From Sulfitobacter sp. DFL-14 (GTDB lineage Bacteria > Pseudomonadota > Alphaproteobacteria > Rhodobacterales > Rhodobacteraceae), in the NCBI RefSeq assembly GCF_003335585.1, contig NZ_QBFD01000046.1:1078742-1120725 (forward strand): a stretch of 41,984 bases of DNA, written 5' to 3'. Made by a program: the position numbers and the translations under genes. Of this stretch, positions 25,084-34,686 are shown piece after piece (positions within the stretch are counted from its first letter, which is position 1; each line of letters starts with the position of its first letter). The notes under the pieces are model-generated. The model searched no databases and was not told where the DNA came from. It saw only the letters and a program-made list of their open reading frames with translations.

Positions 25084-25770
25084 ATGTCCGCACCCGATTT
25101 CCAGCCGCCCGTGAACCCCTTGCCTCCGGTGGTGATCCTGTTTTTCCTTGCCATCGCCGGGGTCGAGGCGGGGCTGTCACTGGGCGAGGCCGGGCTGATC
25201 GGTGGGCCGGGGGCCGTGGGATGGCGGCTGGGCCTGATCCGCGACTACGGCTTTTCCGGCCAGATCTTTGACTGGATGGTCGCAAACGGGCAATTCCCGC
25301 TGTCCGAGGTGAAACGGCTTGTCACCTATTCCTTTGTCCATCTGGGGTTCACCCATGGCATCTTTGCCATGGTGCTGCTGCTGGCGCTGGGCAAGATGGT
25401 GGCCGAGGTCATGGGGCAGGTGGCCTTTGCGGTCATTTTCGTGCTGTCGGGGGTTGGCGGCGCGGTTGTCTACGGGCTTTTGCTGAATGATCCGATGTGG
25501 CTGACCGGGGCCTATCCCAATGTCTATGGGCTGATCGGGGCCTATTCCTTTGTCCTGTGGCGTTCGCTGGCCGGGACTGGCGCGCAACAGGCGCGGGCGT
25601 TTACCCTGATTGGCGTGCTGATGGCGCTGCAGTTGCTCTGGGGTGTGTTTTTCGAGGTCGGCACCCTTTGGGTGGCCGAGCTTGCGGGGTTCTTCTGCGG
25701 CTTTGCCTTGTGTTTCCTGCTGGCACCGGGGGAATGGGCGCGGATGCGCGCGGGCCTCAGGCGGCGGTGA
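25084..25770 (+). CDS. rhomboid-family membrane protein lacking catalytic residues
   Basis: A 228-residue protein with six to seven predicted transmembrane helices in the rhomboid arrangement. The usual GASGAxYGLLGA block reads 'GAYPNVYGLIGA' (142-153), so the catalytic Ser is Tyr144. The usual AHLGG block in the last helix reads 'AELAGFFCG', so the catalytic His is Glu199. The HxxxN motif reads H91-GIF-A95. The fold is kept but proteolysis is not expected; pseudo-rhomboids of this kind bind or traffic membrane proteins in eukaryotes. The start is ATG 25084, after aaggag; the frame is open to 25009. It lies between trpS and murJ, both on the opposite strand. Confidence 0.85.
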   Translation: MSAPDFQPPVNPLPPVVILFFLAIAGVEAGLSLGEAGLIGGPGAVGWRLGLIRDYGFSGQIFDWMVANGQFPLSEVKRLVTYSFVHLGFTHGIFAMVLLLALGKMVAEVMGQVAFAVIFVLSGVGGAVVYGLLLNDPMWLTGAYPNVYGLIGAYSFVLWRSLAGTGAQQARAFTLIGVLMALQLLWGVFFEVGTLWVAELAGFFCGFALCFLLAPGEWARMRAGLRRR

Positions 25771-25822
25771 TCTTTGCGCCGTCAGGTTTGGGCGTTTCCG
25801 GCATAGGGAAGCAAAACCAGCG

Positions 25823-27364
25823 TCATCCCCGCCGGACCGCGCGCTTGAATTCGGACAGCCTGAAAGCACCGATCAGGTGGCCGATGCCAAAGTAGCTGAC
25901 CGCGCCGACTGCGATCAGCACCACAAGCGTCAGGCCGCGCCACCAGGGGATGCCAAAGAACGGCTGGAACGCGACATTGGCCGCCCAGAGGCACAGACCC
26001 ATTGCGGCGGAAGCGGCCAGTACGCGCCAGATACGTTTGTGAAACCGGGCGTCGAATTGCGCGGCTTCGCCATAGCCGCGGGCGCCGATCGCGAGACAGG
26101 CGAACATGACCCAACCGGCAAGGGTGGCGGCGATGGCGGGGGAAATCCAGCCGACGACGGGGGCCAGCCCGATGGCCAGCGCGGCATTGACCACCATGGC
26201 CACGACGGCAAAGTAGAAGGGGCGGCGGGTGTCTTCGCGGGCAAAGTAGATCGGTTGCAGGATCTTTTGCAGGACAAAGGCAGGCAGGCCCAGGCCGTAG
26301 ATCGTCACGGCGGTGGCGATGGCGGCACTGTCGTCCACGTCCGATGCGCCCCGCTGGAACAGGACCGTCACCAGCGCCAGCGGCACCACCACCAGCGCCA
26401 CGGCGGAGGGGATGGTCAAAGCCAGGGAGATTTCGGCGGCCCGGCTCAGCGCGCCCCGCGCGCCCGCGTCATCGCCCGCCCGCAGCCGACGCGACAGGTC
26501 CGGCAGCAGGACCACGCCGACGGCGATGCCGACGACCCCCAGCGGCAGCTGGTACAATCTGTCAGCGGCAAAGAGCCAGGACACGGCGCTGTCATATTGG
26601 CTGGCCACCAATTGACCGACCACCAGGTTGATCTGCATCACGCCGGAAGCCAGGGCAGCGGGCAGGGCAATGACGATCATGCTGCGCATCTCGGGCGTCC
26701 AGCGGGGCCGTCCGGGGCGCAGGGCAAAGCCGGCGGCGGCAGCAGCGCGCCAGGTCAGGAAAAGCTGCGCCAGACCCGCGACAGGGATCGACCAGATCAG
26801 CCAGTTCACCACTGCCCCGCCGGTCAGCGCACCGATGGCCATCGCGGTGATGACAAAGATGTTCAGCAGCACCGGGGCCGCGGCCGCCACGGCAAAGCGG
26901 CCGGTGGCATTCAGGATGCCTGAAAACAATGCGGAGAGCGACATGCACAGGATGTAGGGAAAGACGATCCGCCCGAAGCCCACGGTCATGTCGAACCGCG
27001 CATCCCCCACGAAACCTTCGGCAGTGGCCCAGACCAGCGCGGGCATGAAGACCATGCCCAGCCCGGTCAGGATCAGCACCACCATGCCCAGCCCGTTGAA
27101 AGCATCGCTGGCAAAGCGCCCTGCGCCTTCTTCGCCTTCCAGCTTCTTGGCGAACATCGGCACAAAGGCCGCGTTGAACGCGCCCTCGGCAAAGAAGCGG
27201 CGGAACATGTTGGGCAGCCGGAAGGCCGCGACAAAGGCATCCATCACCGGCCCCGGCCCGATGAGCGACAAAAGCAGCACTTCGCGCAGGAAGCCCAGCA
27301 CCCGGCTGAGCAAGGTCCAGATACCCACGGTGAAAAAGCCGGACATCAGGCGGATGGGTTTCAT
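25823..27364 (-). CDS. murJ: lipid II flippase MurJ
   Basis: A 513-residue MOP-superfamily membrane protein with about 14 hydrophobic helices that flips lipid II across the inner membrane for peptidoglycan synthesis. The N-terminal 'GIWTLLSRVLGFLREVLLLSLIGPGPVMDAFVAAFRLPN' region is diagnostic of MurJ/MviN, as is 'FRRFFAEGAFNAAFVPMF'. The frame extends 35 codons upstream, but ATG 27364 (MKPIRLMSG) is the family start. It follows glnD by 120 nt on the same strand, a neighbour relation common in alphaproteobacteria. Confidence 0.95.
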   Translation of the reverse strand: MKPIRLMSGFFTVGIWTLLSRVLGFLREVLLLSLIGPGPVMDAFVAAFRLPNMFRRFFAEGAFNAAFVPMFAKKLEGEEGAGRFASDAFNGLGMVVLILTGLGMVFMPALVWATAEGFVGDARFDMTVGFGRIVFPYILCMSLSALFSGILNATGRFAVAAAAPVLLNIFVITAMAIGALTGGAVVNWLIWSIPVAGLAQLFLTWRAAAAAGFALRPGRPRWTPEMRSMIVIALPAALASGVMQINLVVGQLVASQYDSAVSWLFAADRLYQLPLGVVGIAVGVVLLPDLSRRLRAGDDAGARGALSRAAEISLALTIPSAVALVVVPLALVTVLFQRGASDVDDSAAIATAVTIYGLGLPAFVLQKILQPIYFAREDTRRPFYFAVVAMVVNAALAIGLAPVVGWISPAIAATLAGWVMFACLAIGARGYGEAAQFDARFHKRIWRVLAASAAMGLCLWAANVAFQPFFGIPWWRGLTLVVLIAVGAVSYFGIGHLIGAFRLSEFKRAVRRG

Positions 27365-27484
27365 GGCGGCCTCGGAGAATTGCGTTGCATTTTGCCTATC
27401 CCTTGCGTGCCTGCCGCGCAATGGGGCGGCTCGTGCAGGAAATCGGGAGTTTTCCTGCAGAATCCGCAACGGCGGGGCCGGCCC

Positions 27485-30292
27485 CTATTTCTCGGCCCGT
27501 TCCACCCCATCCGCGATCGCCTCGCGCAGGCGCTTTTCCAGCATCTTCTGCTTGGCAACCGTGTGGTATTTCAGGCCGAACATGTCCTTGACGTAAAAAG
27601 TATCGACCACCTGCGCGCCATAGGTCGCGATCACGGCATTGGCGATATAGACGTTTGCCCCCGCCAGGGTGCGCGTCAGATCATAAAGCAGGCCAGGGCG
27701 GTCGCGGGTGTCGACCTCGATGATCGTGTAAATTTCCGACCCCTCGTTGTCGAAAGTGATCGACGTGGGCACGCGAAAGGCCTTTTCGCGCTTCTTGACC
27801 TTGTCGCGGGATTTCAGCGCCTCGCGCGCCACGACCTCGCCGCGCAGGGTTTTGGCGATCATCTGGCGCAGGCGGGGCAGCTTGGAGGCCTCATAGGCGT
27901 TGCCTTCCGCATCCTGAATCCAGAAGGCATCGGTGACGAAACCGTCCTTGGTGGTGTAGCTGCGGGCGTCCACGACATTGGCACCGACCAGGGCCAGCGC
28001 CCCGGCCAGTCGCGAAAAGATGCCCGGATGGTCGGCCATGACGAAACAGGCACGGGTGGCGTCGCGGTCTTCGTCCGGGTGCAGGTCGATGCGCACGTCG
28101 CCATCGCCGATGTCGCGCAGCATTTCGGCAAAGGCGACATGGGCGGTGACGTGCAGGCCCTGCCAATAGGGCGGATAATGCCGCGCTTTCTCGGCCTTGA
28201 GGTCCTTGGCGGGCCAATCCGCCAGCGCCTCGCTCAGGGCCTTGCGGGCCTCGGTGCCGCGGTTTTCGCGGTTGATGTCCTCAAGCCCGGTTTGCAGCCC
28301 GCGTTTCGTCTGGCGGTACAGCGCGCGGATCAGGACCGCCTTCCAGTTGTTCCAGGTGTCGGGCCCCACGCCGCGGATGTCGCAGACCGTCAGCACGCAG
28401 AGCAGGTCGAGCCGCCGCACCGTCTGTACCGCCTTGGCAAAGTCGCGCACGGTGCGCGGGTCGGCGATGTCGCGCTTTTGCGCCATGTCGGACATCAGCA
28501 GGTGATAGCGCACCAGCCATTCCACGGTATCCACATCCGCCCGCGACAGGCCCAACCGGGGCGCGATCTTGCGCGCCATCTTGGCACCCAACACCGAATG
28601 GTCCTCGGGGCGGCCCTTGGCGATGTCATGCAGCAGCAGGGCGGTATAGATCACCTTGCGATTCACCCCCCGCTTGAGGATGGAGGAGGCGACCGGCAGT
28701 TCCTCTACCAGCTCCTGCTTTTCGATCCGGGCCAGATTGGCGATGCACTGGATGATGTGTTCGTCCACGGTATAGCTGTGGTACATGTTGAACTGCATCA
28801 TCGCGACGATGGGTTCGAATTCGGGGATAAAGGCGGCCAGCACCCCCAGTTCGTTCATCCGCCGCAATGCGCGTTCGGGATTGCCGTGTTTCAGCAGCAG
28901 GTCAAAGAAGATGCGCTGCGCTTCGGGCGTTTCACGCATGTCGTCATCGATCAGGTGCAGGTTTGCCTTGATCAGGCGCATGGCATTGGGATGGATCAGC
29001 ATGCCGGTGCGCAGTCCTTCCTCGAAGATGCGCAGCACGTTCAGCTTGTCCGACAGAAAGGCCTTGTCGTCCGAGATGGCAATGCGGTTGTGCACCACCT
29101 CATAGCCTTCCTTGATCTTGGGGCGGCGGCGGAAGAACCGTTCCAGCAGCGGTTCCGCCTTGACGTGGATCGCCTCCAGGCTGGACAGGAAGATGCGGGT
29201 CAGGTCCCCCACCGCCGTGGCGTGGCGGAAATAGGCCTGCATGAAAACCTCGACCCCGCGCCTGCCGCTGGTGTCCTGATAGCCCATCGCCTCGGCCACC
29301 TGGACCTGCACGTCGAAGGTAAGCTGTTCGGTGGCCCGCCCGGCCAGCAGGTGCAGATGCCCCCGCACCGCCCAGAGGAAATCTTCCGCCTCCCGGAAGG
29401 TGTTGTATTCATCGGGGCGGAACACCCCCTTGTCCACCAGATCCGAGATCCGGTCGACGTGATAGATCAGCTTGGCGATCCAGAACAGTGAATGCAGGTC
29501 GCGCAGGCCGCCTTTGCCTTCCTTGACGTTGGGCTCCACCACATAGCGTTGTCCCTGCTTGAGGTGACGCTTGTCCCGTTCCTCCAGCTTGGCTTCGATG
29601 AAGTCGCGGCCTTTGCCGTCGAATAGATCGCTGGCCAGCCTGGTATCGAGTGCCTTTGCCAGCTTGCGGTCACCGGCGATATAGCGGTGCTCCAGCAGGG
29701 CGGTCTGGATGGTGTAGTCTTCGGCACCCAGCCTGATGCAGTCTTTGATGGTCCGGGTGGCATGGCCCACCTTCATTTTCATGTCCCACAGGATGTAGAG
29801 CACGCTTTCCACGACGCTCTCGGTCCAGGCGGTGGCCTTGTAGGGGATCAGGAAGAGCAGATCGACGTCGGAAAACGGTGCCATTTCCCCGCGCCCGTAA
29901 CCGCCAACCCCGATCACCGAAAGGCGCTCGCTCTCGGTCGGGTTGGGATTGGGATGCAGATGGCGCGTCGCGACGTCCAGCGTGGCGCTGACCAGTTGAT
30001 CTGTGAGATAGGTATAGGCCCGGGTCATGCCCCGGGCGTCGAAGGGGGCTGCGGCAAAACCGCGTGCGATTTCCGCCCGTCCGTTTACCTGAACCTCCCG
30101 CAGCACCTGCACCGCTGCTGCGCGGCGGGCGCCGGGTTCTGCACCCGTGCAGGCTTCATCCAGGGCAGCATGTACCGCCTCGGCATCGAAAATAAGCTCG
30201 GGCGCGCAAATCAGGCGCGGATCGGTATCCGCGCCTGTCGCTTTTGTTGAAACGGAAGTGGGCACTTTCGGATCAGGAACCTGCGCCGCCAA
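27485..30292 (-). CDS. glnD: [protein-PII] uridylyltransferase / uridylyl-removing enzyme
   Basis: A 935-residue bifunctional nitrogen sensor that uridylylates PII proteins when glutamine is low and removes UMP when it is high. Domains in order: nucleotidyltransferase ('GVGGYGRGEMAPFSDVDLLF', about residues 127-146), central PII-UTase helical domain, HD phosphohydrolase ('LLHDIAKG' around residue 555), and two C-terminal ACT domains that bind glutamine ('FSRLAGALALVGANVVDAR' and 'RPGLLYDLTRTLAGANVYIA'). The length is normal. Its start overlaps the stop of the upstream lipoprotein gene by 20 nt, so the two are co-transcribed. Confidence 0.97.
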   Translation of the reverse strand: MAAQVPDPKVPTSVSTKATGADTDPRLICAPELIFDAEAVHAALDEACTGAEPGARRAAAVQVLREVQVNGRAEIARGFAAAPFDARGMTRAYTYLTDQLVSATLDVATRHLHPNPNPTESERLSVIGVGGYGRGEMAPFSDVDLLFLIPYKATAWTESVVESVLYILWDMKMKVGHATRTIKDCIRLGAEDYTIQTALLEHRYIAGDRKLAKALDTRLASDLFDGKGRDFIEAKLEERDKRHLKQGQRYVVEPNVKEGKGGLRDLHSLFWIAKLIYHVDRISDLVDKGVFRPDEYNTFREAEDFLWAVRGHLHLLAGRATEQLTFDVQVQVAEAMGYQDTSGRRGVEVFMQAYFRHATAVGDLTRIFLSSLEAIHVKAEPLLERFFRRRPKIKEGYEVVHNRIAISDDKAFLSDKLNVLRIFEEGLRTGMLIHPNAMRLIKANLHLIDDDMRETPEAQRIFFDLLLKHGNPERALRRMNELGVLAAFIPEFEPIVAMMQFNMYHSYTVDEHIIQCIANLARIEKQELVEELPVASSILKRGVNRKVIYTALLLHDIAKGRPEDHSVLGAKMARKIAPRLGLSRADVDTVEWLVRYHLLMSDMAQKRDIADPRTVRDFAKAVQTVRRLDLLCVLTVCDIRGVGPDTWNNWKAVLIRALYRQTKRGLQTGLEDINRENRGTEARKALSEALADWPAKDLKAEKARHYPPYWQGLHVTAHVAFAEMLRDIGDGDVRIDLHPDEDRDATRACFVMADHPGIFSRLAGALALVGANVVDARSYTTKDGFVTDAFWIQDAEGNAYEASKLPRLRQMIAKTLRGEVVAREALKSRDKVKKREKAFRVPTSITFDNEGSEIYTIIEVDTRDRPGLLYDLTRTLAGANVYIANAVIATYGAQVVDTFYVKDMFGLKYHTVAKQKMLEKRLREAIADGVERAEK

Positions 30293-31457
30293 ACGCCTTG
30301 GGTGCGGGATCGAGGATCACGACCGATTTGTCGCGGATCGAAGCGATGGCCAGCCCACGTTCATTGGTGCCGTCCGCGCGCAGGCGGAAGATGCCGCTTG
30401 CCCCCCGGAAACCCGCTCCCTGCGTCAGGGACGCGCCGGACAATGCCGAGGATTTGCCGGTCTTGGCCAGGGCCCCGACAGCTGCGATTCCATCAAATGC
30501 CAGACCGGCCAGCGGATGCGGGTCAGACCCGTATGCAGCGCTGTATTTCTGGCGGAACACCCCTGTCGCGCCGGGGTCGGGCATGGCGAACCATCCCCCC
30601 TGAACGCCCGGCAGGGCAAGGGTTGCGGGCGGAATGTCCCAGCGTGTCAGGCCGATGAACTGTGTTGCGGGGGCCTTTATGCCGGACTCGGGCAGCAGTT
30701 GAGCATAGAGCGGCAGGGCGCTGGCCGAAGAGGTCGTCAGGAACAGCGCATTGGCATTGCCGCTGTCCATTGCCGCCTTGACCCGCGGCACCGAAGCGAT
30801 GACGGATTCCTGGCTGAGCGCATATTCCACGGTCCCCGCGAGGGTCGCACCGTTTGCAGCAATCGCCCGCTGGATCGCATCACGCCCCAGTTGCCCGGCG
30901 ACATCCTGCCCGTGCAGGATCACGATCCGGTCCTTGCCGTTGCGCTTGGCATGGCCGACAAGCCGGTTCGCGGTGGATTCAAAGGTTGGCCCGAGCACAA
31001 AGACGTTGCCACCGGCGATGGTCGTGTTGTTGGAGAACGACAGCACGTTCACGCCCTGGGAGGCCACCGCAACCCCGGCGGCATTGGCGGATTCGCCATA
31101 GACCGGCCCGAGAATGATCTTGGCCCCTTCGGAGACGGCCTGGGATGCCATGCTGGCGGCAGTGCTTGCATTCCCGGCCGTGCCGTAGACGCGCAGGTCC
31201 ACCTTGACGCCGTCCAGGTCCCGGATCGCCAGACGTGCCGCGTTTTCAAGGTTCTGCGCAAGCAGTTCGTCGCTGGCGGAACCGCCACGCGGGACCAGCA
31301 GGGCAACCGGGATCGGCGCACTTGTATCAACCTTGGGTCCGCCGGTGTTTGCCAGCCCGCCGATGGCCATCGGCTCGCAGGCGGCCAGGACCAGGGCAAA
31401 AAGGGCCAGGATCAGCAGCCGCAGCTTCTTGCGGCCTGCATCGAAAAAAGCAATCAT
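30273..31457 (-). CDS. penicillin-binding protein activator-like lipoprotein
   Basis: A 394-residue protein with a lipoprotein signal ('LRLLILALFALVLAAC', lipidated Cys27). A periplasmic type I binding-protein fold follows, as in LpoA and leucine-binding proteins ('IPVALLVPRGGSASDELLAQNLENAARLAIRDLDG', 'NANALFLTTSS', 'FDGIAAVGAL'). Annotation pipelines call this family penicillin-binding protein activator. In E. coli, LpoA stimulates PBP1a from the outer membrane; the same role here is inferred. It is divergent from rsmI, the gene order seen around LpoA homologues in many proteobacteria, which supports the call. It overlaps glnD downstream. Confidence 0.85.
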   Translation of the reverse strand: MIAFFDAGRKKLRLLILALFALVLAACEPMAIGGLANTGGPKVDTSAPIPVALLVPRGGSASDELLAQNLENAARLAIRDLDGVKVDLRVYGTAGNASTAASMASQAVSEGAKIILGPVYGESANAAGVAVASQGVNVLSFSNNTTIAGGNVFVLGPTFESTANRLVGHAKRNGKDRIVILHGQDVAGQLGRDAIQRAIAANGATLAGTVEYALSQESVIASVPRVKAAMDSGNANALFLTTSSASALPLYAQLLPESGIKAPATQFIGLTRWDIPPATLALPGVQGGWFAMPDPGATGVFRQKYSAAYGSDPHPLAGLAFDGIAAVGALAKTGKSSALSGASLTQGAGFRGASGIFRLRADGTNERGLAIASIRDKSVVILDPAPKAFGGAGS

Positions 31458-31546
31458 GTCGAACTCACTCTCCGGGTGGTCAGGCGGCGTCGGGACGCCG
31501 GTGTTTTACCTAAGCAATCATAGAGAGTGCGAAAGGCGGGTCCAGC

Positions 31547-32410
31547 GTGAATTACCTCAAAGCCGCTTTGTCGGCGGGTTTATACTTTGTCGGCGTCCCG
31601 ATCGGGACGGCGCGCGATATCACCCTGCGCGCGCTCGACGTGCTGGCCAGCGCAGATGTGCTGGCAGCGGAAGACACCCGCAGCCTGCGGCGGCTGATGG
31701 ATATTCACGGCGTGCCACTGGCGGGGCGGCGCATTGTCGCGATGCATGATCACAGCGGTGCGGCCGTGACCGACAAGCTGCTGGCCGCGATCCGCGCCGG
31801 GCAGTCGGTGGCCTATGCCTCCGAGGCCGGCATGCCGCTGATTGCCGATCCGGGGTTCGAATTGTCCCGTGCCGTGGCGGAGGCCGGGTTGCCGCTGACC
31901 TGCGCACCGGGTCCCTCCGCGCTGCCCACCGCGCTGGCGTTGGGTGGATTGCCGACGGATGCGTTCTTTTTTGCGGGGTTCCTGCCCAATGCCGCAACCG
32001 CGCGCAAGGCTGCGCTGGAGACCCTGCAGGAGGTGCCGGGCACGCTGGTGTTTTACGAATCACCAAAGCGGCTGGGGGCCATGCTGCGCGATGCGGCGGA
32101 GGTGCTGGGCCCGGACCGGAAAGCAGCCGTCTGTCGGGAACTGACCAAGAAATTCGAAGAGGTGCAGCGCCATCCCCTGGAAAAACTGGCAGAAATCCAC
32201 GCCGGTTCCCCCCCCAAGGGCGAGATCGTGGTGCTGGTGGACCGTGCCCGTTCAGGAACTGTTAGCGAAATTGACCTAGAAACGGAATTGAAAGGCGCAT
32301 TGTCGGAAATGTCGATGCGCGATGCGGTCGATATGGTGTCGCAGGCGCATGGATTGCCACGGCGCAAGGTGTATCAGGCTGCCCTGGCGATGGGAAAGGA
32401 TGACACATGA
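31547..32410 (+). CDS. rsmI: 16S rRNA (cytidine(1402)-2'-O)-methyltransferase
   Basis: A 287-residue SAM-dependent methyltransferase of the tetrapyrrole-methylase fold that 2'-O-methylates C1402 in the ribosomal decoding centre. Signature blocks are 'GLYFVGVPIGTARDITLRALDVL', 'AAEDTRSLRRL', 'SEAGMPLIADPGFELSRA' and 'FFFAGFLP'. The start is GTG 31547, the only sensible choice given the N-terminus, with aaggcggg upstream. The stop overlaps the next ATG by 4 nt (ATGA), so yraN is translationally coupled. Confidence 0.94.
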   Translation: MNYLKAALSAGLYFVGVPIGTARDITLRALDVLASADVLAAEDTRSLRRLMDIHGVPLAGRRIVAMHDHSGAAVTDKLLAAIRAGQSVAYASEAGMPLIADPGFELSRAVAEAGLPLTCAPGPSALPTALALGGLPTDAFFFAGFLPNAATARKAALETLQEVPGTLVFYESPKRLGAMLRDAAEVLGPDRKAAVCRELTKKFEEVQRHPLEKLAEIHAGSPPKGEIVVLVDRARSGTVSEIDLETELKGALSEMSMRDAVDMVSQAHGLPRRKVYQAALAMGKDDT

Positions 32411-32784
32411 CCGGTTCTGCCAGAACCCACAGGGGCGCGATGGCTTTTCAGGCGGGGGTCGCGGCGGAACACCGGATTGCGCAGGACTACGAAAGGCGCG
32501 GATTTTCCCTGGCGCGCAGGCGGTGGCGCGGCAAGGGCGGGGAGATTGATCTGATACTGCGTGACGGTGACGGGCTGATCTTTGTCGAAGTCAAACAGGC
32601 ACGTGATTTCGACCGCGCCGCGCAGAGCCTCTCTGCCCGCCAGATGCAGCGCATCTATCTGGCTGCCGAAGAATTCCTTGGATCAGAACCTGCAGGCACC
32701 CTGACCGAAACGCGGTTTGACGTCGCGCTGGTCGATGGGCAGGGACAGACCCGGATCATCGAAAACGCCTTTGGTCACGGCTGA
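32407..32784 (+). CDS. yraN: YraN family (UPF0102) endonuclease-like protein
   Basis: A 125-residue protein with a Holliday-junction-resolvase-like PD-(D/E)XK core: Glu46-x-Asp48 in 'GKGGEIDLIL' and Glu61-Val-Lys63 in 'LIFVEVKQ'. The family's biochemical role is unproven. The gene directly follows rsmI with a 4-nt overlap, the almost universal neighbour of yraN, which makes the identification firm. gshB follows after 58 nt. Confidence 0.92.
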   Translation: MTGSARTHRGAMAFQAGVAAEHRIAQDYERRGFSLARRRWRGKGGEIDLILRDGDGLIFVEVKQARDFDRAAQSLSARQMQRIYLAAEEFLGSEPAGTLTETRFDVALVDGQGQTRIIENAFGHG

Positions 32785-32842
32785 CCCATTGCACCCGCCG
32801 TCCCGCTGCGCCATCTAAGAGGCAAGCAGCAGGGATTGACCG

Positions 32843-33778
32843 ATGAAAATTGCCTTTCAAATGGACCCGATCGGGGATGTGAACATCAACGCGGACAGCA
32901 GTTTCCGCCTTGCCGAAGAAGCGCAGGCACGGGGGCATGAGCTGTTCTTTTACGGGCCCGATCAACTGGCCTACCAGGAAGGGCGGATCACCGCGCGGGG
33001 GCATGATTTCACCGTTCAGCGTGTGCAGGGCGACCATGCACTGCTTGGCCCCCTGCGGGAGGTCGATCTGGCAGAATATGATGTGGTCTGGCTGCGGCAG
33101 GACCCACCCTTTGACATGCATTACATCACCTCGACACATCTGCTCGACCGGCTCAAGGGCACCACGCTGGTGGTCAATGATCCCTTCTGGGTGCGCAATT
33201 ATCCCGAAAAACTGTTGGTGCTGGATTTCCCCCAGCTCACCCCGCCCACGACGATTGCCCGCGACCTTGAAACCATCAAGGCGTTCAAGGCCAAGCATGG
33301 CGATATCATTCTCAAGCCGCTTTACGGCAATGGCGGGGCCGGGGTCTTCAGGCTGGATGAGAAGGACCGCAACCTGTCCTCCTTGCACGAACTGTTCACC
33401 GGTTTCTCGCGCGAGCCGCTGATCGTGCAGAAATTCCTGCCCGCGGTGTCCAAGGGGGACAAGCGGGTCATCCTTGTCGACGGGGAGGCCGTGGGCGCGA
33501 TCAACCGGGTTCCGGCAGAGGGTGAGACCCGGTCGAACATGCATGTGGGCGGCCGCCCCGAAAAGATCGGCCTGACCGAGAGAGACCGCGAGATTTGTGC
33601 CACAATCGGGCCGCTGCTGAAGGAAAAGGGGCAGATATTTGTCGGGATCGACGTGATCGGCGACTACCTGACAGAGATCAACGTGACCTCACCCACCGGG
33701 ATCCAGGAGCTTGAGCGGTTTGACGACGTCAACATCGCCGGCAAGATCTGGGAGGCGATCGAGGCGCGGCGCGCATGA
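32843..33778 (+). CDS. gshB: glutathione synthase
   Basis: A 311-residue ATP-grasp enzyme that joins gamma-glutamylcysteine and glycine. It begins 'MKIAFQMDPIGDVNINADSS', close to the E. coli GshB N-terminus. ATP-grasp features include 'DIILKPLYGNGGAGVFRL' and the C-terminal 'VGIDVIGDYLTEINVTSPTGIQELE', which holds metal- and substrate-binding residues. The length is normal. Its stop overlaps the next ATG by 4 nt. Confidence 0.96.
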   Translation: MKIAFQMDPIGDVNINADSSFRLAEEAQARGHELFFYGPDQLAYQEGRITARGHDFTVQRVQGDHALLGPLREVDLAEYDVVWLRQDPPFDMHYITSTHLLDRLKGTTLVVNDPFWVRNYPEKLLVLDFPQLTPPTTIARDLETIKAFKAKHGDIILKPLYGNGGAGVFRLDEKDRNLSSLHELFTGFSREPLIVQKFLPAVSKGDKRVILVDGEAVGAINRVPAEGETRSNMHVGGRPEKIGLTERDREICATIGPLLKEKGQIFVGIDVIGDYLTEINVTSPTGIQELERFDDVNIAGKIWEAIEARRA

Positions 33779-34686
33779 GCCTGTTGCGGCCAGTCCTGAA
33801 CAGCTATCTGCGGTTGGTGGAAAAGCCGCGCCTGGCGCGGGCGGAGGGGCCAGAACAGATGCGCGCCAACCTGGAAAGGCAGGCGCGCTATTTCTTTCAC
33901 GCCCCCCGTGGCACGCAAAAACAATGGCAGGTCCTGCAGGCGGCAGGTCACCAGGTCGAGGCGCTGGAGGTCGTGCCGCGCGTTCTGACCTCTGACTCTG
34001 TCATCCTCTATATCCACGGCGGCGGGTTCGTCTTTGGCAGCCCGCGCACCCATGCGGCGATGCTGGGCAAGATCGGGCAATTGACGGGGATGCGTGCGGT
34101 CTTGCCGCGCTACCGACTGGCGCCGGAGGCTCCCTTTCCCGCTGCCGCCACCGACGTGCGCACCGCCTGGGATGGGTTGATCGCCAGTGGGGTAAATCCT
34201 GCCCATGTGATCGTCGGCGGCGACAGTGCCGGGGGTGCGCTCGCGCTGGGTCTACTGGCCGAACTGGCGGGCGCGGGCGCGGCGCAACCTGCCGGGGCCT
34301 TTTGTTTCTCGACGCTCACCGACCTGACCTATTCGGGCCCGAGTTTCCGCCAGAACGCGCAGGCAGAGGCCGTTCTGGTTGCGGAGCGCGCTGATGAAAT
34401 GTGCCGGATGTATCTGGGAAACCACCCGGCAGAGGATCCGGCGGTCAGCCCGCTGTTTGCGGATTTTACCGGGGCGGCACCGGTGTGGCTGACGGTGGGC
34501 GATACCGAAATCCTGCGCGACGATTCACGCCGGATGGCGGCACGGTTGCGCGAACAAGGTGTCGATGTCTGCTTTACCGAGGTCCGCGACCTGCCCCATG
34601 TCTGGCCGATCCTGCACAACATCCTGCCGGAAGCCCGGGCGAGCCTGCGCGAGCTGGCAACGTGGATCAGCCAGCGCCTGGATTGA
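33775..34686 (+). CDS. alpha/beta hydrolase (hormone-sensitive-lipase-type esterase)
   Basis: A 303-residue serine hydrolase of the HSL/carboxylesterase group. The oxyanion motif HGGGF starts at residue 81 ('LYIHGGGFVFGSP') and the nucleophile is Ser151 in 'GGDSAGGAL'. The acid is in 'VGDTEILRDDSRR' and the catalytic His in 'DLPHVWPIL'. It would cleave short acyl esters; the substrate is unknown. It is coupled to gshB by an ATGA overlap. Its last 20 nt overlap the convergent comM gene. Confidence 0.9.
   Translation: MSLLRPVLNSYLRLVEKPRLARAEGPEQMRANLERQARYFFHAPRGTQKQWQVLQAAGHQVEALEVVPRVLTSDSVILYIHGGGFVFGSPRTHAAMLGKIGQLTGMRAVLPRYRLAPEAPFPAAATDVRTAWDGLIASGVNPAHVIVGGDSAGGALALGLLAELAGAGAAQPAGAFCFSTLTDLTYSGPSFRQNAQAEAVLVAERADEMCRMYLGNHPAEDPAVSPLFADFTGAAPVWLTVGDTEILRDDSRRMAARLREQGVDVCFTEVRDLPHVWPILHNILPEARASLRELATWISQRLD

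Noticed and set aside
27380..29491. A 703-codon plus-strand frame
   Set aside because: It is antisense to glnD, whose domains are complete; no ribosome-binding site or family match.
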